Counted from the stretch's first letter, positions 45,968-55,024 are shown. The stretch is DNA of 64,000 bases from Pikeienuella piscinae (GCF_011044155.1 NZ_CP049056.1:2728001-2792000); one strand, 5' to 3'. Notes: generated by a model from the sequence alone, not told the origin. Program-made: numbers and translations.

Positions 45968-47809
45968 TCAGCCTTCCATCGCCTCCAACTCGTCGATCAT
46001 CGCCGAGATCACGCCCAGCCCCTTGCCCCAGAAGGCGGGGTCGGTCGCGTCGAGCCCGAAGGGCGCGAGCAGCGCCTTGTGATGTTTCGAGCCGCCAGCC
46101 GCCAGCATGTCGAAATATTTCTGCTGGAAGCCCTCGGGCGCCTCCTCGTAGACGGCGTAGAGCGCGTTCACCAGTCCGTCGCCGAAGGCGTAGGCGTAGA
46201 CATAGAAGGGCGAGTGGATGAAATGCGGGATATAGGTCCAGTAGGTCTCGTACCCCTCGGCGAATTCGAAGACCGGGCCGAGACTTTCGCGCTGCACGCC
46301 CATCCAGATGTCGCATAGCTGCTCGCGGGTCAGCTCGCCCTCGCGCCGCGCGGTGTGGACGCGAAGCTCGAACTCGTAGAACGCGATCTGCCTGACAACC
46401 GTATTGATCATGTCCTCGACCTTGCCGGCGAGGAGGGCGCGGCGTCTTTCCGGCCCTGCGGCCGCGAGCAGCTTCTTGAAGGTCAGCATCTCACCAAACA
46501 CCGAGGCGGTTTCCGCCAGCGTCAGCGGGGTGTGGGAGAGCAATTCGCCCTGCCCGGCGGCAAGCACCTGATGGACGCCATGACCGAGCTCGTGCGCCAG
46601 GGTCATCACGTCCCGCGTCTTGCCGAGATAGTTGAGCATCACATAGGGGTGTGCGTCGGTGACGGTCGGGTGGGCGAAGGCGCCGGGCGCCTTTCCCGGC
46701 TTCACCGGGGCGTCGATCCAGCCCTTCTCGAAAAACGGCGCGGCGATCTCCGCCATTTTCGGGTCGAACCCGGCATAGGCTGACAGCACCGTTTCCTTCG
46801 CCTCGGCCCAGGGGATCTTGCGATCGTCGGCTTCGGGCAAGGGCGCGTTGCGATCCCAGTGCTGAAGCTTGTCGTGGCCGAGCCATTTCGCCTTCAACGC
46901 ATAATAGCGGTGGCTGATCGAAGGATAGGCGGCGACCACGGCGTCACGGAGCGCGTCGACCACTTCGGGCTCGACATGGTTCGCGAGATGCCGCGCGGAT
47001 TCCGGCTTCGGGAGCTTGCGCCAGCGGTCCTCGATCTCCTTCTCCTTGGCGAGCGTGTTCGTGATACGGGCGAATAGCCCGATATTGGCGCGGAACACCT
47101 TCGAGAGCGCGGCGGCGCCCGCGGCGCGGCGCTCTCGTTTCGGATTCGATAGAAGATTGAGCGTCGCTTCGAGGTTGAGCGGCTCCGCCTCGCCTTCGAT
47201 CTCGAACTCCAGGCCCGCCATGGTCTCGTCGAATAGTTTGTTCCAGGCTGAAGCGCCGACCGGGCTCATGTCGTGCTGGTATGTCTCCAACTCGTCCGAA
47301 AGCTGGTGTGGACGAAAGCTCCGCAGGCGCTCCAGCCATGGCCGATAGCGGGCCAGCGCCGGGCTTTCGGCCAGCTTGCCCTCCAGCGCCGCATCGTCGA
47401 TCCGATTCAATTCCAGCGAGAAAAAGACCAGCGGATTCGAAAGATCGGTCAGTTTCGACTCGCAGTCGGCGTAGAATTTGCCGCGTTCGGGCGCGGCGGT
47501 GTTCTGCTGATAGAGAAGTCCGGCGTATGACATGATCCGGCCGGATTTTCGCTGGATCGTCTCGTAGCGGCTCAGGATCCGGGCCAGCGCGTCGCCATCC
47601 ATTTCCGCCATCAGGCCCTTGGCGTCGGCCGCGAAGGATGGGATTTCGGTCTCGAGCCAGTCGAAGTCCGCCTCCAGCTCGTCGCTCTCCATTCCTGGAT
47701 AGAGGTCGTCGAGCCGCCATTCCGGAAGCTCGCCAAGCGCCCCGCCGCCCGAAGGTTCGGCGGAATCCATGAGAAGAGTGTTGCTGTGGGTCGGTGTGGC
47801 GGCGCGCAT
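45968..47809 (-). CDS. M3 family oligoendopeptidase (PepF-type)
   Basis: A 613-residue zinc metallopeptidase. The active-site HExxH is in LAHELGHGVHQVL, with a downstream glutamate helix (LTLAETASVFGEML). The N-terminal half is the helical PepF/M3 substrate-channel region (FDWLETEIPSF, LYQQNTAAPERGKFYA). The family cleaves short peptides in the cytosol. GAGGGACAAATC precedes the ATG at 47809. It is the only peptidase gene in the window. Confidence 0.92.
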   Translation of the reverse strand: MRAATPTHSNTLLMDSAEPSGGGALGELPEWRLDDLYPGMESDELEADFDWLETEIPSFAADAKGLMAEMDGDALARILSRYETIQRKSGRIMSYAGLLYQQNTAAPERGKFYADCESKLTDLSNPLVFFSLELNRIDDAALEGKLAESPALARYRPWLERLRSFRPHQLSDELETYQHDMSPVGASAWNKLFDETMAGLEFEIEGEAEPLNLEATLNLLSNPKRERRAAGAAALSKVFRANIGLFARITNTLAKEKEIEDRWRKLPKPESARHLANHVEPEVVDALRDAVVAAYPSISHRYYALKAKWLGHDKLQHWDRNAPLPEADDRKIPWAEAKETVLSAYAGFDPKMAEIAAPFFEKGWIDAPVKPGKAPGAFAHPTVTDAHPYVMLNYLGKTRDVMTLAHELGHGVHQVLAAGQGELLSHTPLTLAETASVFGEMLTFKKLLAAAGPERRRALLAGKVEDMINTVVRQIAFYEFELRVHTARREGELTREQLCDIWMGVQRESLGPVFEFAEGYETYWTYIPHFIHSPFYVYAYAFGDGLVNALYAVYEEAPEGFQQKYFDMLAAGGSKHHKALLAPFGLDATDPAFWGKGLGVISAMIDELEAMEG

Positions 47810-48320
47810 GATTTGTCCCTCGGGTCGGTCTGAGTTTGGAAACGGAATAGCGGAGCCCCGGTGGGGGCGAAACCCCGCCGGGTCTAAACCTTTACGTCGT
47901 CCTCCGGCGCCGGGTGCGGCGCGGGGGAGCTGGAATACATTTTGCGGCGGTTGACGATGTCGCCACTTGGCAGTCGCTCAGGCGCTTCATGGGCGTCGAT
48001 GCCATCGATCAGCATCTGCTAGGGGTCGGTGAGCGTGTCGTCTTTGCCTGCGAAGTCTCGCCTGACCCTATCCGCAAGGTCGTCGTGGGCGCGCGGGTCG
48101 TCCCTGGCCGGGCCGTCACTCTCAACGGATGCGCGGTGATGCGTCGGGAAGAGTGGCGGGACGAACACGGTGGCGAGGATGGTGCGCGACAGGTGTGGCA
48201 TCCCCGAGAGATAGGCGCCTCGCGGCGGGATGTCATCCCGGACTCGAATATCCGCATGGGCTTTGCATGGCGCGGGGCAGTGCGACAAGAGCGCGCCCGA
48301 GGAATATCGCCTCGCCGGAC
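47810..48320. other. Intergenic region with an amber-interrupted minus-strand frame
   Basis: Between the M3 peptidase start and the OmpA terminator I find no intact gene. A minus-strand frame runs from 48288 to 47884 with one in-frame TAG at 48019-48021. The parts before (ending FAGKDDTLTDP) and after (starting QMLIDGIDAHEAPERLPSG) look equally coding-like, but the start is TTG and no homology is recognised. It may be a decayed gene or chance, and it contains no obvious promoter motif. Confidence 0.25.
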
Positions 48321-48354
48321 AAAGAAAAACCGCCCCGCATTTCTGCGGGGCGGT
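48321..48354 (-). terminator. Rho-independent terminator of the OmpA-lipoprotein gene
   Basis: On the minus strand, ACCGCCCCGC pairs perfectly with GCGGGGCGGT (arms at 48345-48354 and 48329-48338) across a 6-base loop, followed by TTTTCTTT. It lies 24 bp after the gene's stop. It is the clearest intrinsic terminator I found in the window. Confidence 0.9.
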
Positions 48355-48377
48355 CCATCCCTCGCGGGATTTCAGTC

Positions 48378-49202
48378 TTAGTTGCCGATCGCGATCTCGA
48401 CGCGCCGGTTCCGCGGCTCGCGGACACCGTCGCCGGTCGCCACGGCCGGCTCGGACTCACCGCGCGCGGCGCGGGTGACGCCACCCTGCGGAACGCCAGC
48501 GTCGGCGAGAGCCTGGGCCACGGTGTTAACGCGGCGCTGCGAGAGGCCGACATTGTAGGAGGCCGGGCCCGACGTGTCCGTGTGGCCGACGAGCGAGACG
48601 ATCGGGTTGGCGACGCCGCTGAGGGCGGCGACGACATCTGAAACCACGCCGCGGGCGGCGTCGTTCAGGTTCGACCGATCGAAGCCGAAGTAGACAATGT
48701 AATTGGCGGGCGAAACGCCGATGCACGCGGCGTAGGCGGCGTCGAACTTCGCCTTCACTTCATCGGGGTCGAGGCAGCCGCCCGGCGACTGGTACTGCGC
48801 TTCGAGCCACTGATCCCAGAGCGCCTGAGCTTCGGCGCAGGCGGCGGGGTTGATCGACGAATTGGCGGCGATGTTTGAGCTCACCTCGGGGTAGAGCGCA
48901 ACGGCTTCGCCGCCGATGCCCAACGCCGACGGATCCCACGGCGTGACGCCGCCGGACGCGGCCGCGTTGGAGCGGTCCATATAGCCCGCCGCGTCCATCC
49001 AGTTCACTTCCGTCGAGGCGTTATACGCCGCTAGACCCTGATACTGCTTGGCGAGCTCGGCGTTGAAATCGCCCCCGGGCATGTCCATGGCAAGGAAATC
49101 TTCTGCGACGAACGTCCCGCCGAGATTGGCGCCGGGAATGTTAGTGCACCCGGCGGCGACAAGCGCGGCGCCCGCCAGGATTGTATGGGAAATCTTCATC
49201 AT
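48378..49202 (-). CDS. OmpA-family outer-membrane lipoprotein
   Basis: A 274-residue predicted lipoprotein. The signal MMKISHTILAGAALVAAGC ends in the lipobox AAGC. A ~130-residue middle region is rich in Ala, Asn, Asp and Trp (GLAAYNASTEVNWMDAAGYM) and I do not recognise it. The C-terminal OmpA-like domain (about 160-274) has YIVYFGFDRSNLND, VGHTDTSGPASYNVGLSQRR and RNRRVEIAI, the peptidoglycan-binding pattern. It probably tethers the outer membrane to peptidoglycan. The start codon is one of two adjacent ATGs (49202 or 49199), with GAGAGAGGG before them. A strong intrinsic terminator follows. Confidence 0.87.
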   Translation of the reverse strand: MMKISHTILAGAALVAAGCTNIPGANLGGTFVAEDFLAMDMPGGDFNAELAKQYQGLAAYNASTEVNWMDAAGYMDRSNAAASGGVTPWDPSALGIGGEAVALYPEVSSNIAANSSINPAACAEAQALWDQWLEAQYQSPGGCLDPDEVKAKFDAAYAACIGVSPANYIVYFGFDRSNLNDAARGVVSDVVAALSGVANPIVSLVGHTDTSGPASYNVGLSQRRVNTVAQALADAGVPQGGVTRAARGESEPAVATGDGVREPRNRRVEIAIGN

Positions 49203-49435
49203 CCCTCTCTCCGTACTCGTTACGGGCCGCACTGCTCGGCGCGCCCAGTTTGCTAACCCTCGTTAAGCCTGAACTGGCTTGATCGCGTTCTGGCACGTTG
49301 CCCGCGTAAAAACAACAATCGAAACGCCATAACGTTCATCCCTGCAACAGGATGGCAACTCCGTATCCATTTAGCAACAACCGGCTGCCGGCAAGGGGTT
49401 CCAGACGGGTATTGTGGCGATTTTTGGGCGGACTT

Positions 49436-49900
49436 TCAGCCTCGAGCGGGTGTTCGGGGCGCAAAACCCGGATCCAGCGCCGTCAGCGCCCGGCGGAGCG
49501 ATTCGGGAATCGGGGTCGGCCGGCGGCCGGCGGCGTCCACATAGACGTGTACGTAGCGACAGAGCGCGGCGGGGGTTTCCGCGCCCGCGTGAAAGAGGCC
49601 GAGACCGTAGATCACGCTGCTGTTTCCGACATGGAGCGCCGAGAGGCCCGTCTCGAGAATATCCGGGAAACCGACGCTTGAGAGAAATTTGCAGCGTGTC
49701 TCGGCGACCAGGCCGACAATGGGCCCGCCGGGAACGTCGAGCGCGCCGCTGCCGATCAGCCAGCGGTTCACGGCGGTGTCGAAATACTCCGCATAGACCA
49801 CATTGTTCATATGGCCGTAAATGTCGTTGTCGTTCCAGCGCGTGGGAATCGTCTGGATCTCGGGGAACGCGCTGCGCTTCGCTTCGGGATAATTCTCCAC
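49436..49900 (-). CDS. Acyl-CoA thioesterase, hotdog fold
   Basis: A 154-residue hotdog-fold thioesterase with TRWNDNDIYGHMNNVVYAEY, the Asp-His-Asn active-site block of the 4-hydroxybenzoyl-CoA family. The frame is open to 50083 but overlaps the HAD gene's upstream region. The GTG at 49900, with GGAGGGG eight bases before it, gives a normal start (VENYPEAKR). The gene is divergent from the HAD phosphatase. A second protein of the same type lies at 33547. The acyl substrate is unknown. Confidence 0.82.
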   Translation of the reverse strand: MENYPEAKRSAFPEIQTIPTRWNDNDIYGHMNNVVYAEYFDTAVNRWLIGSGALDVPGGPIVGLVAETRCKFLSSVGFPDILETGLSALHVGNSSVIYGLGLFHAGAETPAALCRYVHVYVDAAGRRPTPIPESLRRALTALDPGFAPRTPARG

Positions 49901-50018
49901 CTGTGTCTCCCCTCCGGCTGGAGAGCGGAGTCTTCCTCGCGCAGGGCCGCGATTCAAGCGGAGCCGTTGCGCGTTTCGGCGCATCCGCCTATGCCGATGG
50001 GGCAATCGGGAGATGCGG

Positions 50019-50750
50019 ATGACGACGAGGATCAAGGGCGCGCTCTTCGACAAGGATGGCACGCTGATCGATTTCACCGCCACATGGCGCGGGCTGGTCG
50101 AGGGAATGATCGCCGACTACGCCGGGCCGGACGAGGCGCTCCGGGCGGCGCTTGGCGCGGCCATAGGTTTCGACGTGACGACCGGTCTGTTTCTGCCCGG
50201 CTCGCCGGTTGTCGCCGGCAGCACCGGAGAGGTGGCGGCGTTGATGGCGGCGCTCCTGCCGCGCGTCCCGGCGGCCGAGATCGAGGCCGAGGCCAACCGC
50301 CGGGCGGCCGCGGCCGGCGCCGGCGACAGCGACGCGATGTTGGCGCCGACGCCTGGTCTCGACGAAGCGCTGGAGCGGCTCTCCGGAATGCGACTCGCGC
50401 TCGGCGTCGCCACGCATGATTCCGAGGCGGCGGCCCGCGCCCACGTGCGGGCGCTGGGGCTGGAGCGGCGTTTCTCCTTTTACGCCGGCTACGATAGCGG
50501 CTTCGGGCTCAAACCCGGCCCGGGCATGGCGCGCGCATTCTGCAGCGCGACCGGATTCGCGCCCGAGGAAATCGTCATGATCGGCGACAGCATCCACGAT
50601 CTCGGCGCCGGCCGCGCCGCCGGCGCCGCCGCTGTGATCGGTGTCCTGACCGGCCCGGCGACAGAGGCGGAGCTCGCCCCTCACGCCGACGCGATCATCC
50701 ACGCCGTCGCGGACCTCCCGGACTTCCTGATTCGCCGCTTTCCCGCCTGA
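50019..50750 (+). CDS. HAD-family hydrolase (phosphoglycolate-phosphatase-like)
   Basis: A 243-residue haloacid-dehalogenase phosphatase. The catalytic motif is FDKDGTLIDF near residue 10, motif II is VATHDSE, the lysine is in GFGLKPGPGMA, and motif III is IGDSIHDLGAGRAAG. The helical cap (MIADYAGPDEALRAALGAAI) fits subfamily IA. The substrate is unassigned. The ATG at 50019, with GGGAG upstream, seems better than 50013. It is divergent from the thioesterase at 49900. Confidence 0.88.
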   Translation: MTTRIKGALFDKDGTLIDFTATWRGLVEGMIADYAGPDEALRAALGAAIGFDVTTGLFLPGSPVVAGSTGEVAALMAALLPRVPAAEIEAEANRRAAAAGAGDSDAMLAPTPGLDEALERLSGMRLALGVATHDSEAAARAHVRALGLERRFSFYAGYDSGFGLKPGPGMARAFCSATGFAPEEIVMIGDSIHDLGAGRAAGAAAVIGVLTGPATEAELAPHADAIIHAVADLPDFLIRRFPA

Positions 50751-50870
50751 GGGGGCGACCGGCGCCGCCGAAAGGCGACCCCATGCGTCGCATCGGGCGA
50801 TTGACGCGCGCCGCCATGGTGGGATGGTGGCGCGGCGCAAGCGTGCGCGCCGGAAGGAAAGTGACAGCAG

Positions 50871-52445
50871 ATGACCGAGGCCGGGACCGGGATGTCGCCG
50901 CCGCGCGCGCGCAGCCGCTCAGGCGGGCGCGCCGGCAACCAGCGCAGGGGCGGATCCACGGCGATCCGGCAATCGCCATGGGAGATTGTCGTCAACAGCG
51001 ATCATCCGACCACGCCGCTCAGACCGGAAGGCGTCGAGATGATCCATGACGCCGCGATGCGCGTTCTCGAAGAGATCGGCGTCGACTTCCTGAACGAGGA
51101 GGCGCGGAGCATCCTCGCCGAAGCCGGGTGCGATATCGCGCCGGACGGGCCGCGGGTGCGGATGGGGCGTGATTTCGTGATGGAGATGGTCGCGCGCGCG
51201 CCAAGCGAATTCGACATCACGCCCCGCAACCCGGAGCGGCGGGTGACGATCGGCGGTGATCACATGGTGTTCGTCAACGTCTCCAGCCCGCCCAACGCGA
51301 TGGATCTCGATGGCGGCAGACGGGTCGGGAATATCGAGGATTTTCGGAACTTCATGCGGCTGACGCAGTATTTCAACTGCATCCATCTCGCTGGCGGCTA
51401 CCCGGTCGAGCCGGTCGACGTCCACGCTTCGGTCCGTCATCTCGACTGCCTCTATGACAAACTGACGCTGACCGACAAGGTCTGCCACGCCTATTCTCTC
51501 GGTCGCGAGCGGGTCGAGGACGTGATGGAAATGGTGCGCATCGCCGGCGGCCTTTCCCATGAGGAGTTCGACGCCGCGCCGCGCATGTACACCAATATCA
51601 ACTCATCGAGTCCGCTGAAGCACGATTACCCGATGCTTGACGGCGCGATGCGGCTGGCGCGGCGCGGCCAGCCGGTGATCGTCACGCCGTTCACGCTTTC
51701 GGGTGCGATGGCGCCGGTCACGCTGGCGGGGGCGACCGTGCTTTCCGTCGCCGAAGGTCTCGCCGCCATCGCGCTGCTCGAATACATGGCGCCTGGACTG
51801 CCCGTGGTGATGGGGACCTTCACCTCGAACGTCGATATGAAGAGTGGCGCGCCGGCTTTCGGCACGCCGGAATATGTCCGCGCGACGCAGATGGCCGGCC
51901 AAATGGCGCGGTTTTACGGCCTGCCGTTGCGGGCCTCCAACGCCTGCGCGGCGAACGCGCCCGACGGTCAGGCGATGTGGGAGAGCGCGAACTCGCTCTG
52001 GGCTTGCGTCACCGGCGGCGCCAACGTGGTCTATCATGGTGCGGGATGGCTCGAGGGTGGGCTGATCGCATCCTACGAGAAATTCGTGATGGATTGCGAA
52101 CTGATCCAGCAAATCGCCCATTATCTGAAGGGCGTCAGCGTCGAAGAGGCCGACCTTGCGTTCGAAGCGATCCGCGAGGTCGACTCGTCCGGGCACTTCT
52201 TTGGCTGCCAGCACACGCAGGATCGTTACGAGTCCGCCTTCTATGCGCCTTTCTTGAGCGACTGGCGCAATTACGAAGCCTGGGCTGAAGCGGGCGGAGT
52301 CCAGACCGCGGAACGCGCGAACAAGGTCTGGAAGGGCATACTCGCGGAATACCGGCCGCCTTCGATGGACGAGGCGGTCAGGGAGGAACTCGCCGCGTTC
52401 GTCGCGCGGCGGAAATCCGAGGGCGGCGCCCCGACCGATTTCTGA
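50871..52445 (+). CDS. MttB-family methyltransferase (non-pyrrolysine)
   Basis: A 524-residue member of the trimethylamine methyltransferase (MttB) superfamily. The body contains FVNVSSPPNAMDLDGGRR, the VTPFTLSGAMAPVTLAGA stretch and NACAANAPDGQA, all typical. The reading frame is unbroken, with no in-frame TAG, so it lacks the pyrrolysine of true TMA methyltransferase. It more likely transfers methyl from a quaternary amine such as glycine betaine to a corrinoid protein. No corrinoid-protein or MtbA-type gene is in the window. The first ~40 residues are a low-complexity extension, so the real start could be internal. Confidence 0.87.
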   Translation: MTEAGTGMSPPRARSRSGGRAGNQRRGGSTAIRQSPWEIVVNSDHPTTPLRPEGVEMIHDAAMRVLEEIGVDFLNEEARSILAEAGCDIAPDGPRVRMGRDFVMEMVARAPSEFDITPRNPERRVTIGGDHMVFVNVSSPPNAMDLDGGRRVGNIEDFRNFMRLTQYFNCIHLAGGYPVEPVDVHASVRHLDCLYDKLTLTDKVCHAYSLGRERVEDVMEMVRIAGGLSHEEFDAAPRMYTNINSSSPLKHDYPMLDGAMRLARRGQPVIVTPFTLSGAMAPVTLAGATVLSVAEGLAAIALLEYMAPGLPVVMGTFTSNVDMKSGAPAFGTPEYVRATQMAGQMARFYGLPLRASNACAANAPDGQAMWESANSLWACVTGGANVVYHGAGWLEGGLIASYEKFVMDCELIQQIAHYLKGVSVEEADLAFEAIREVDSSGHFFGCQHTQDRYESAFYAPFLSDWRNYEAWAEAGGVQTAERANKVWKGILAEYRPPSMDEAVREELAAFVARRKSEGGAPTDF

Positions 52446-52466
52446 CCGGTCCGGGCGAGACTGATC

Positions 52467-53150
52467 TCAGCGCGCGCCGCGCCGGCGCCGCAGGAAGGCG
52501 AGACCGGCAAGCGCCGAGAACAGCAGCGGCAGCGCGGGCGGAACCGGCACCACGGACGTTGAAGACCGCCCATCGCCGATCGGAGCGCTGAGGGAGAAGT
52601 CAGGCTGCGGCCCCATCAGGCTCAGCATGACATTGTCGATCACCGGGCCCGCCTTGTCGACGCCCGCTGTTTCGGGGCCCGTCGTGCCGAAAACGATACG
52701 TGACAACCCGCCTGTCGCCACGAATGTCGTGGTGAAAAAGCTGAACGAGTCAGATGGATTGGCGCCGAGAGCCAGCGAGTTCGAATATTCGTCGCCAACG
52801 CCAAAAAAGAGGGTCTCCGTCGACCGGCTGTATTTGGCGTAATCGAAGCTCAACTCGTATGTCGCGCCCACGACCAGATCGAATGCCAGCTTCGTTTCGA
52901 TCGTTCCGGCGAGGTTGCCGGCCATATCGACATAGAGGCCGCTGCCTTTCCACCAGTCGAAATGGCGCCCGCCGCCGACAACGTCCACGTTGCCGTCGGT
53001 CACGTTCCAGTTTTTCAGATTGGCGTACATTCCATAGGAGTCTTCCTCGAAATCGTCGAAGAAGACGATGCTCGCGGCTGACGCGGAACCCAAAGCGCCA
53101 CACATCGCGAACCCGACCGCAAACGCGGCCGCGCGAATACCCGTTTTCAT
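52467..53150 (-). CDS. VPLPA-CTERM exosortase-sorted extracellular protein
   Basis: A 227-residue secreted protein. It has a Sec signal (MKTGIRAAAFAVGFAMCGALGS then ASA), a beta-rich body (FFDDFEEDSYGMYANLKNW, YELSFDYAKYSRSTETLFFG) resembling DUF642/jelly-roll-type carbohydrate-binding proteins, and a C-terminal VPVPPALPLLFSALAGLAFL followed by RRRR. That tail is the VPLPA-CTERM sorting signal, which in the family is processed by an exosortase to export and anchor the protein in the extracellular matrix. The ATG at 53150 follows GGGGCTTATC. The longer frame (53207) is not needed. The gene lies beside trcR, but no exosortase gene is in the window. Confidence 0.85.
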   Translation of the reverse strand: MKTGIRAAAFAVGFAMCGALGSASAASIVFFDDFEEDSYGMYANLKNWNVTDGNVDVVGGGRHFDWWKGSGLYVDMAGNLAGTIETKLAFDLVVGATYELSFDYAKYSRSTETLFFGVGDEYSNSLALGANPSDSFSFFTTTFVATGGLSRIVFGTTGPETAGVDKAGPVIDNVMLSLMGPQPDFSLSAPIGDGRSSTSVVPVPPALPLLFSALAGLAFLRRRRGAR

Positions 53151-53479
53151 GATAAGCCCCAGTACAACAAACAACCACAAACGCCCTCCACAAGGCGTCA
53201 TCAGCAATGTGTTTCAATTTCGTGGTGATTTCAAGGCGAAGTTACACGTTAAGGACTATTCGCGTATAACGAGAGTGCGTAATTTAATAGGCGCGCAAAC
53301 TGACCGAGCCGACCGATCTAAGCGCCTTGATTGCGGCAGATATCCGGGCGCGCCCGATTCGGGCGAGTTGGCGAGAGGTATCCGCTTTCAACCGACACTC
53401 AACCTGAGGTGGCGATCCGCAGCGGGAATTCAGCGAATCATCCGGCGCGTCGGCCGTCCGACTCGCCGGTCAGGCCGGA
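53151..53479. other. Intergenic region between the VPLPA-CTERM gene and trcR
   Basis: I find no supported gene here. It must hold the promoter of the minus-strand VPLPA-CTERM gene. A stretch around 53210-53300 is relatively AT-rich (GTTACACGTTAAGG, AATTTAATAGG). Small plus-strand frames are shadows or chance. Confidence 0.4.
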
Positions 53480-54241
53480 TCAGCGCGGCTGCTCATCCTC
53501 GTCATCCGCGTTCTTCGGCAGGTTGAAGAGGCTTTCGGCGTCGACGCGTTTGTCTGTGTCGTCTTCACCGCCCGCCTCGTCGCCGAGGATCGAGAAGCTG
53601 TCGAGCCCGCCGAAGCTCTTCTGTGGCCGCTGCGGTTCGACCTGCGCATGGAGGCTCGCCTCCGTCGACATCAGCGCCTTCTTTTCCTCGTCGGACATCG
53701 TCGCGCCTTCGAGCTTGGCCTTGCGCGCCGCGGCGCGCTTCACCGCGGCGTCGAGTTCGACCTGCTTGCACAGGCCGAGCGCGACCGGGTCCACCGGGCG
53801 GATGTTCGGCATGTTCCAGTGGCTCTTGTCGCGCACCGAAAGGATCGTCGGCTTGGTGGTCCCCACCAGCTTGGCGATCTGACTGTCGGCGAGTTCCGGG
53901 TGATAGCGTACCAGCCACGCGATCGCCGCCGGCCGGTCCTGGCGCTTGGAAAGCGGCGTGTAGCGCGGCGCCTTGCGCTTCTGCTCTGGCGCGACTTGCT
54001 TTTTCAGCAGCTTCAGCCGCGCATTCGGGTCGGCCTCGCATCGAGCGATCTCCTCCCTTGTCAGCTGCCCGCCCGCGACCGGATCGAGCCCCTTGATGCC
54101 GATCGCGACCTCACCATCGGCGATTCCGCCGATCTCCAGCTCATGCATGCCGGTGAACTCGGCGATCTGGGTGAAGGTCAGCGCGGTGTTGTCAACCAGC
54201 CACACGGCGGTCGCTTTCGGTAGCAGGGGCAGGTCGGTCAT
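53480..54241 (-). CDS. trcR: Cell cycle transcriptional regulator TrcR (DUF1013)
   Basis: A 253-residue protein of the alphaproteobacterial DUF1013/TrcR family: MTDLPLLPKATAVWLVDNT at the start, TFTQIAEFTGMHELEIGGIA, APRYTPLSKRQDRPAAIAWLVRYHPELAD, and LVGTTKPTILSVRDKSHWN, a helix-turn-helix-like segment. The C-terminal tail is acidic and disordered. In Rhodobacterales and Caulobacter relatives TrcR is a transcriptional regulator linked to the cell cycle. Strong GAGGAGCC site at the ATG. It is divergent from the RNase T2 gene, with 126 bp between the starts. Confidence 0.9.
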   Translation of the reverse strand: MTDLPLLPKATAVWLVDNTALTFTQIAEFTGMHELEIGGIADGEVAIGIKGLDPVAGGQLTREEIARCEADPNARLKLLKKQVAPEQKRKAPRYTPLSKRQDRPAAIAWLVRYHPELADSQIAKLVGTTKPTILSVRDKSHWNMPNIRPVDPVALGLCKQVELDAAVKRAAARKAKLEGATMSDEEKKALMSTEASLHAQVEPQRPQKSFGGLDSFSILGDEAGGEDDTDKRVDAESLFNLPKNADDEDEQPR

Positions 54242-54367
54242 TCTGGGCTCCTCAAGACATATCTTTCACGCGGTCCGAAAACCGGCGCCTGAGCGTTTTC
54301 ACGGTGTTCGAGGGAAAGTGGGCTGCTATATAGTCGAGCTTCGGAGTCATTTAAAGCCGTTTTCGAT

Positions 54368-55024
54368 ATGTGTCGCCTGCTCACGCCATCTCTGCTTCCC
54401 GTCATCTCCTGTCTTGTCTTCGTCGCCGGCCTCGCGCGGGCGGAGGGCGAGCGGGCCGGCGAGTTCGACTATTATGTGCTTTCACTCTCGTGGAACGCTT
54501 CATGGTGTGCGGTTGAAGGCGATGCGCGGGACGCCGATCAGTGCGACGCGCGCCACGACCTGGGCTTCACCCTGCACGGTCTCTGGCCGCAGAACGAGCG
54601 GGGTTGGCCGCAATATTGCCGGACATCGGCGCGCGATCCTTCACGGAGCGAGAGCGACGGAATGGCCGATATCATGGGTTCCGGCGGGCTCGCCTGGTAT
54701 CAGTGGAAGAAACACGGTCGTTGCTCCGGGCTTGCCGCGACAGCCTATTTCGCGTTGGCGCGCGAAGCCTATCAACGGGTCGCGCGGCCGGAGATTTTCC
54801 GCCGTCTGCCTCACGACATGGAATTGCCCGCGAAAGTGGTCGAAGCGGCGTTTCTGGAGGCGAACCCCGATCTCGAGGCGAATGGCGTCACCATCACTTG
54901 CGGCGACGGCTATGTGCGTGAGGCGCGCATCTGTCTTTCGCGCGATCTGACGCCCAGGGCTTGTGCGCCCGACTCTGCGCGCGACTGCACGCTGCGCGCC
55001 GCGCGGATGCCGCGGATGCGCTGA
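54368..55024 (+). CDS. Secreted ribonuclease T2
   Basis: A 218-residue RNase T2. A signal-like N-terminus (SLLPVISCLVFVAGLARA) leads to the mature enzyme, with the two catalytic histidine segments FTLHGLWPQNERGW and WYQWKKHGRCSGL, and CAVEGDARDADQC and CGDGYVREARIC for disulfides. It cleaves RNA at the periplasmic or extracellular side, for nucleotide scavenging or stress. It is divergent from trcR, and the next gene starts 66 bp downstream. Confidence 0.9.
   Translation: MCRLLTPSLLPVISCLVFVAGLARAEGERAGEFDYYVLSLSWNASWCAVEGDARDADQCDARHDLGFTLHGLWPQNERGWPQYCRTSARDPSRSESDGMADIMGSGGLAWYQWKKHGRCSGLAATAYFALAREAYQRVARPEIFRRLPHDMELPAKVVEAAFLEANPDLEANGVTITCGDGYVREARICLSRDLTPRACAPDSARDCTLRAARMPRMR

Noticed and set aside
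50871-52445. Pyrrolysine codon in the MttB-family gene
   Set aside because: The frame is continuous, with no internal TAG.
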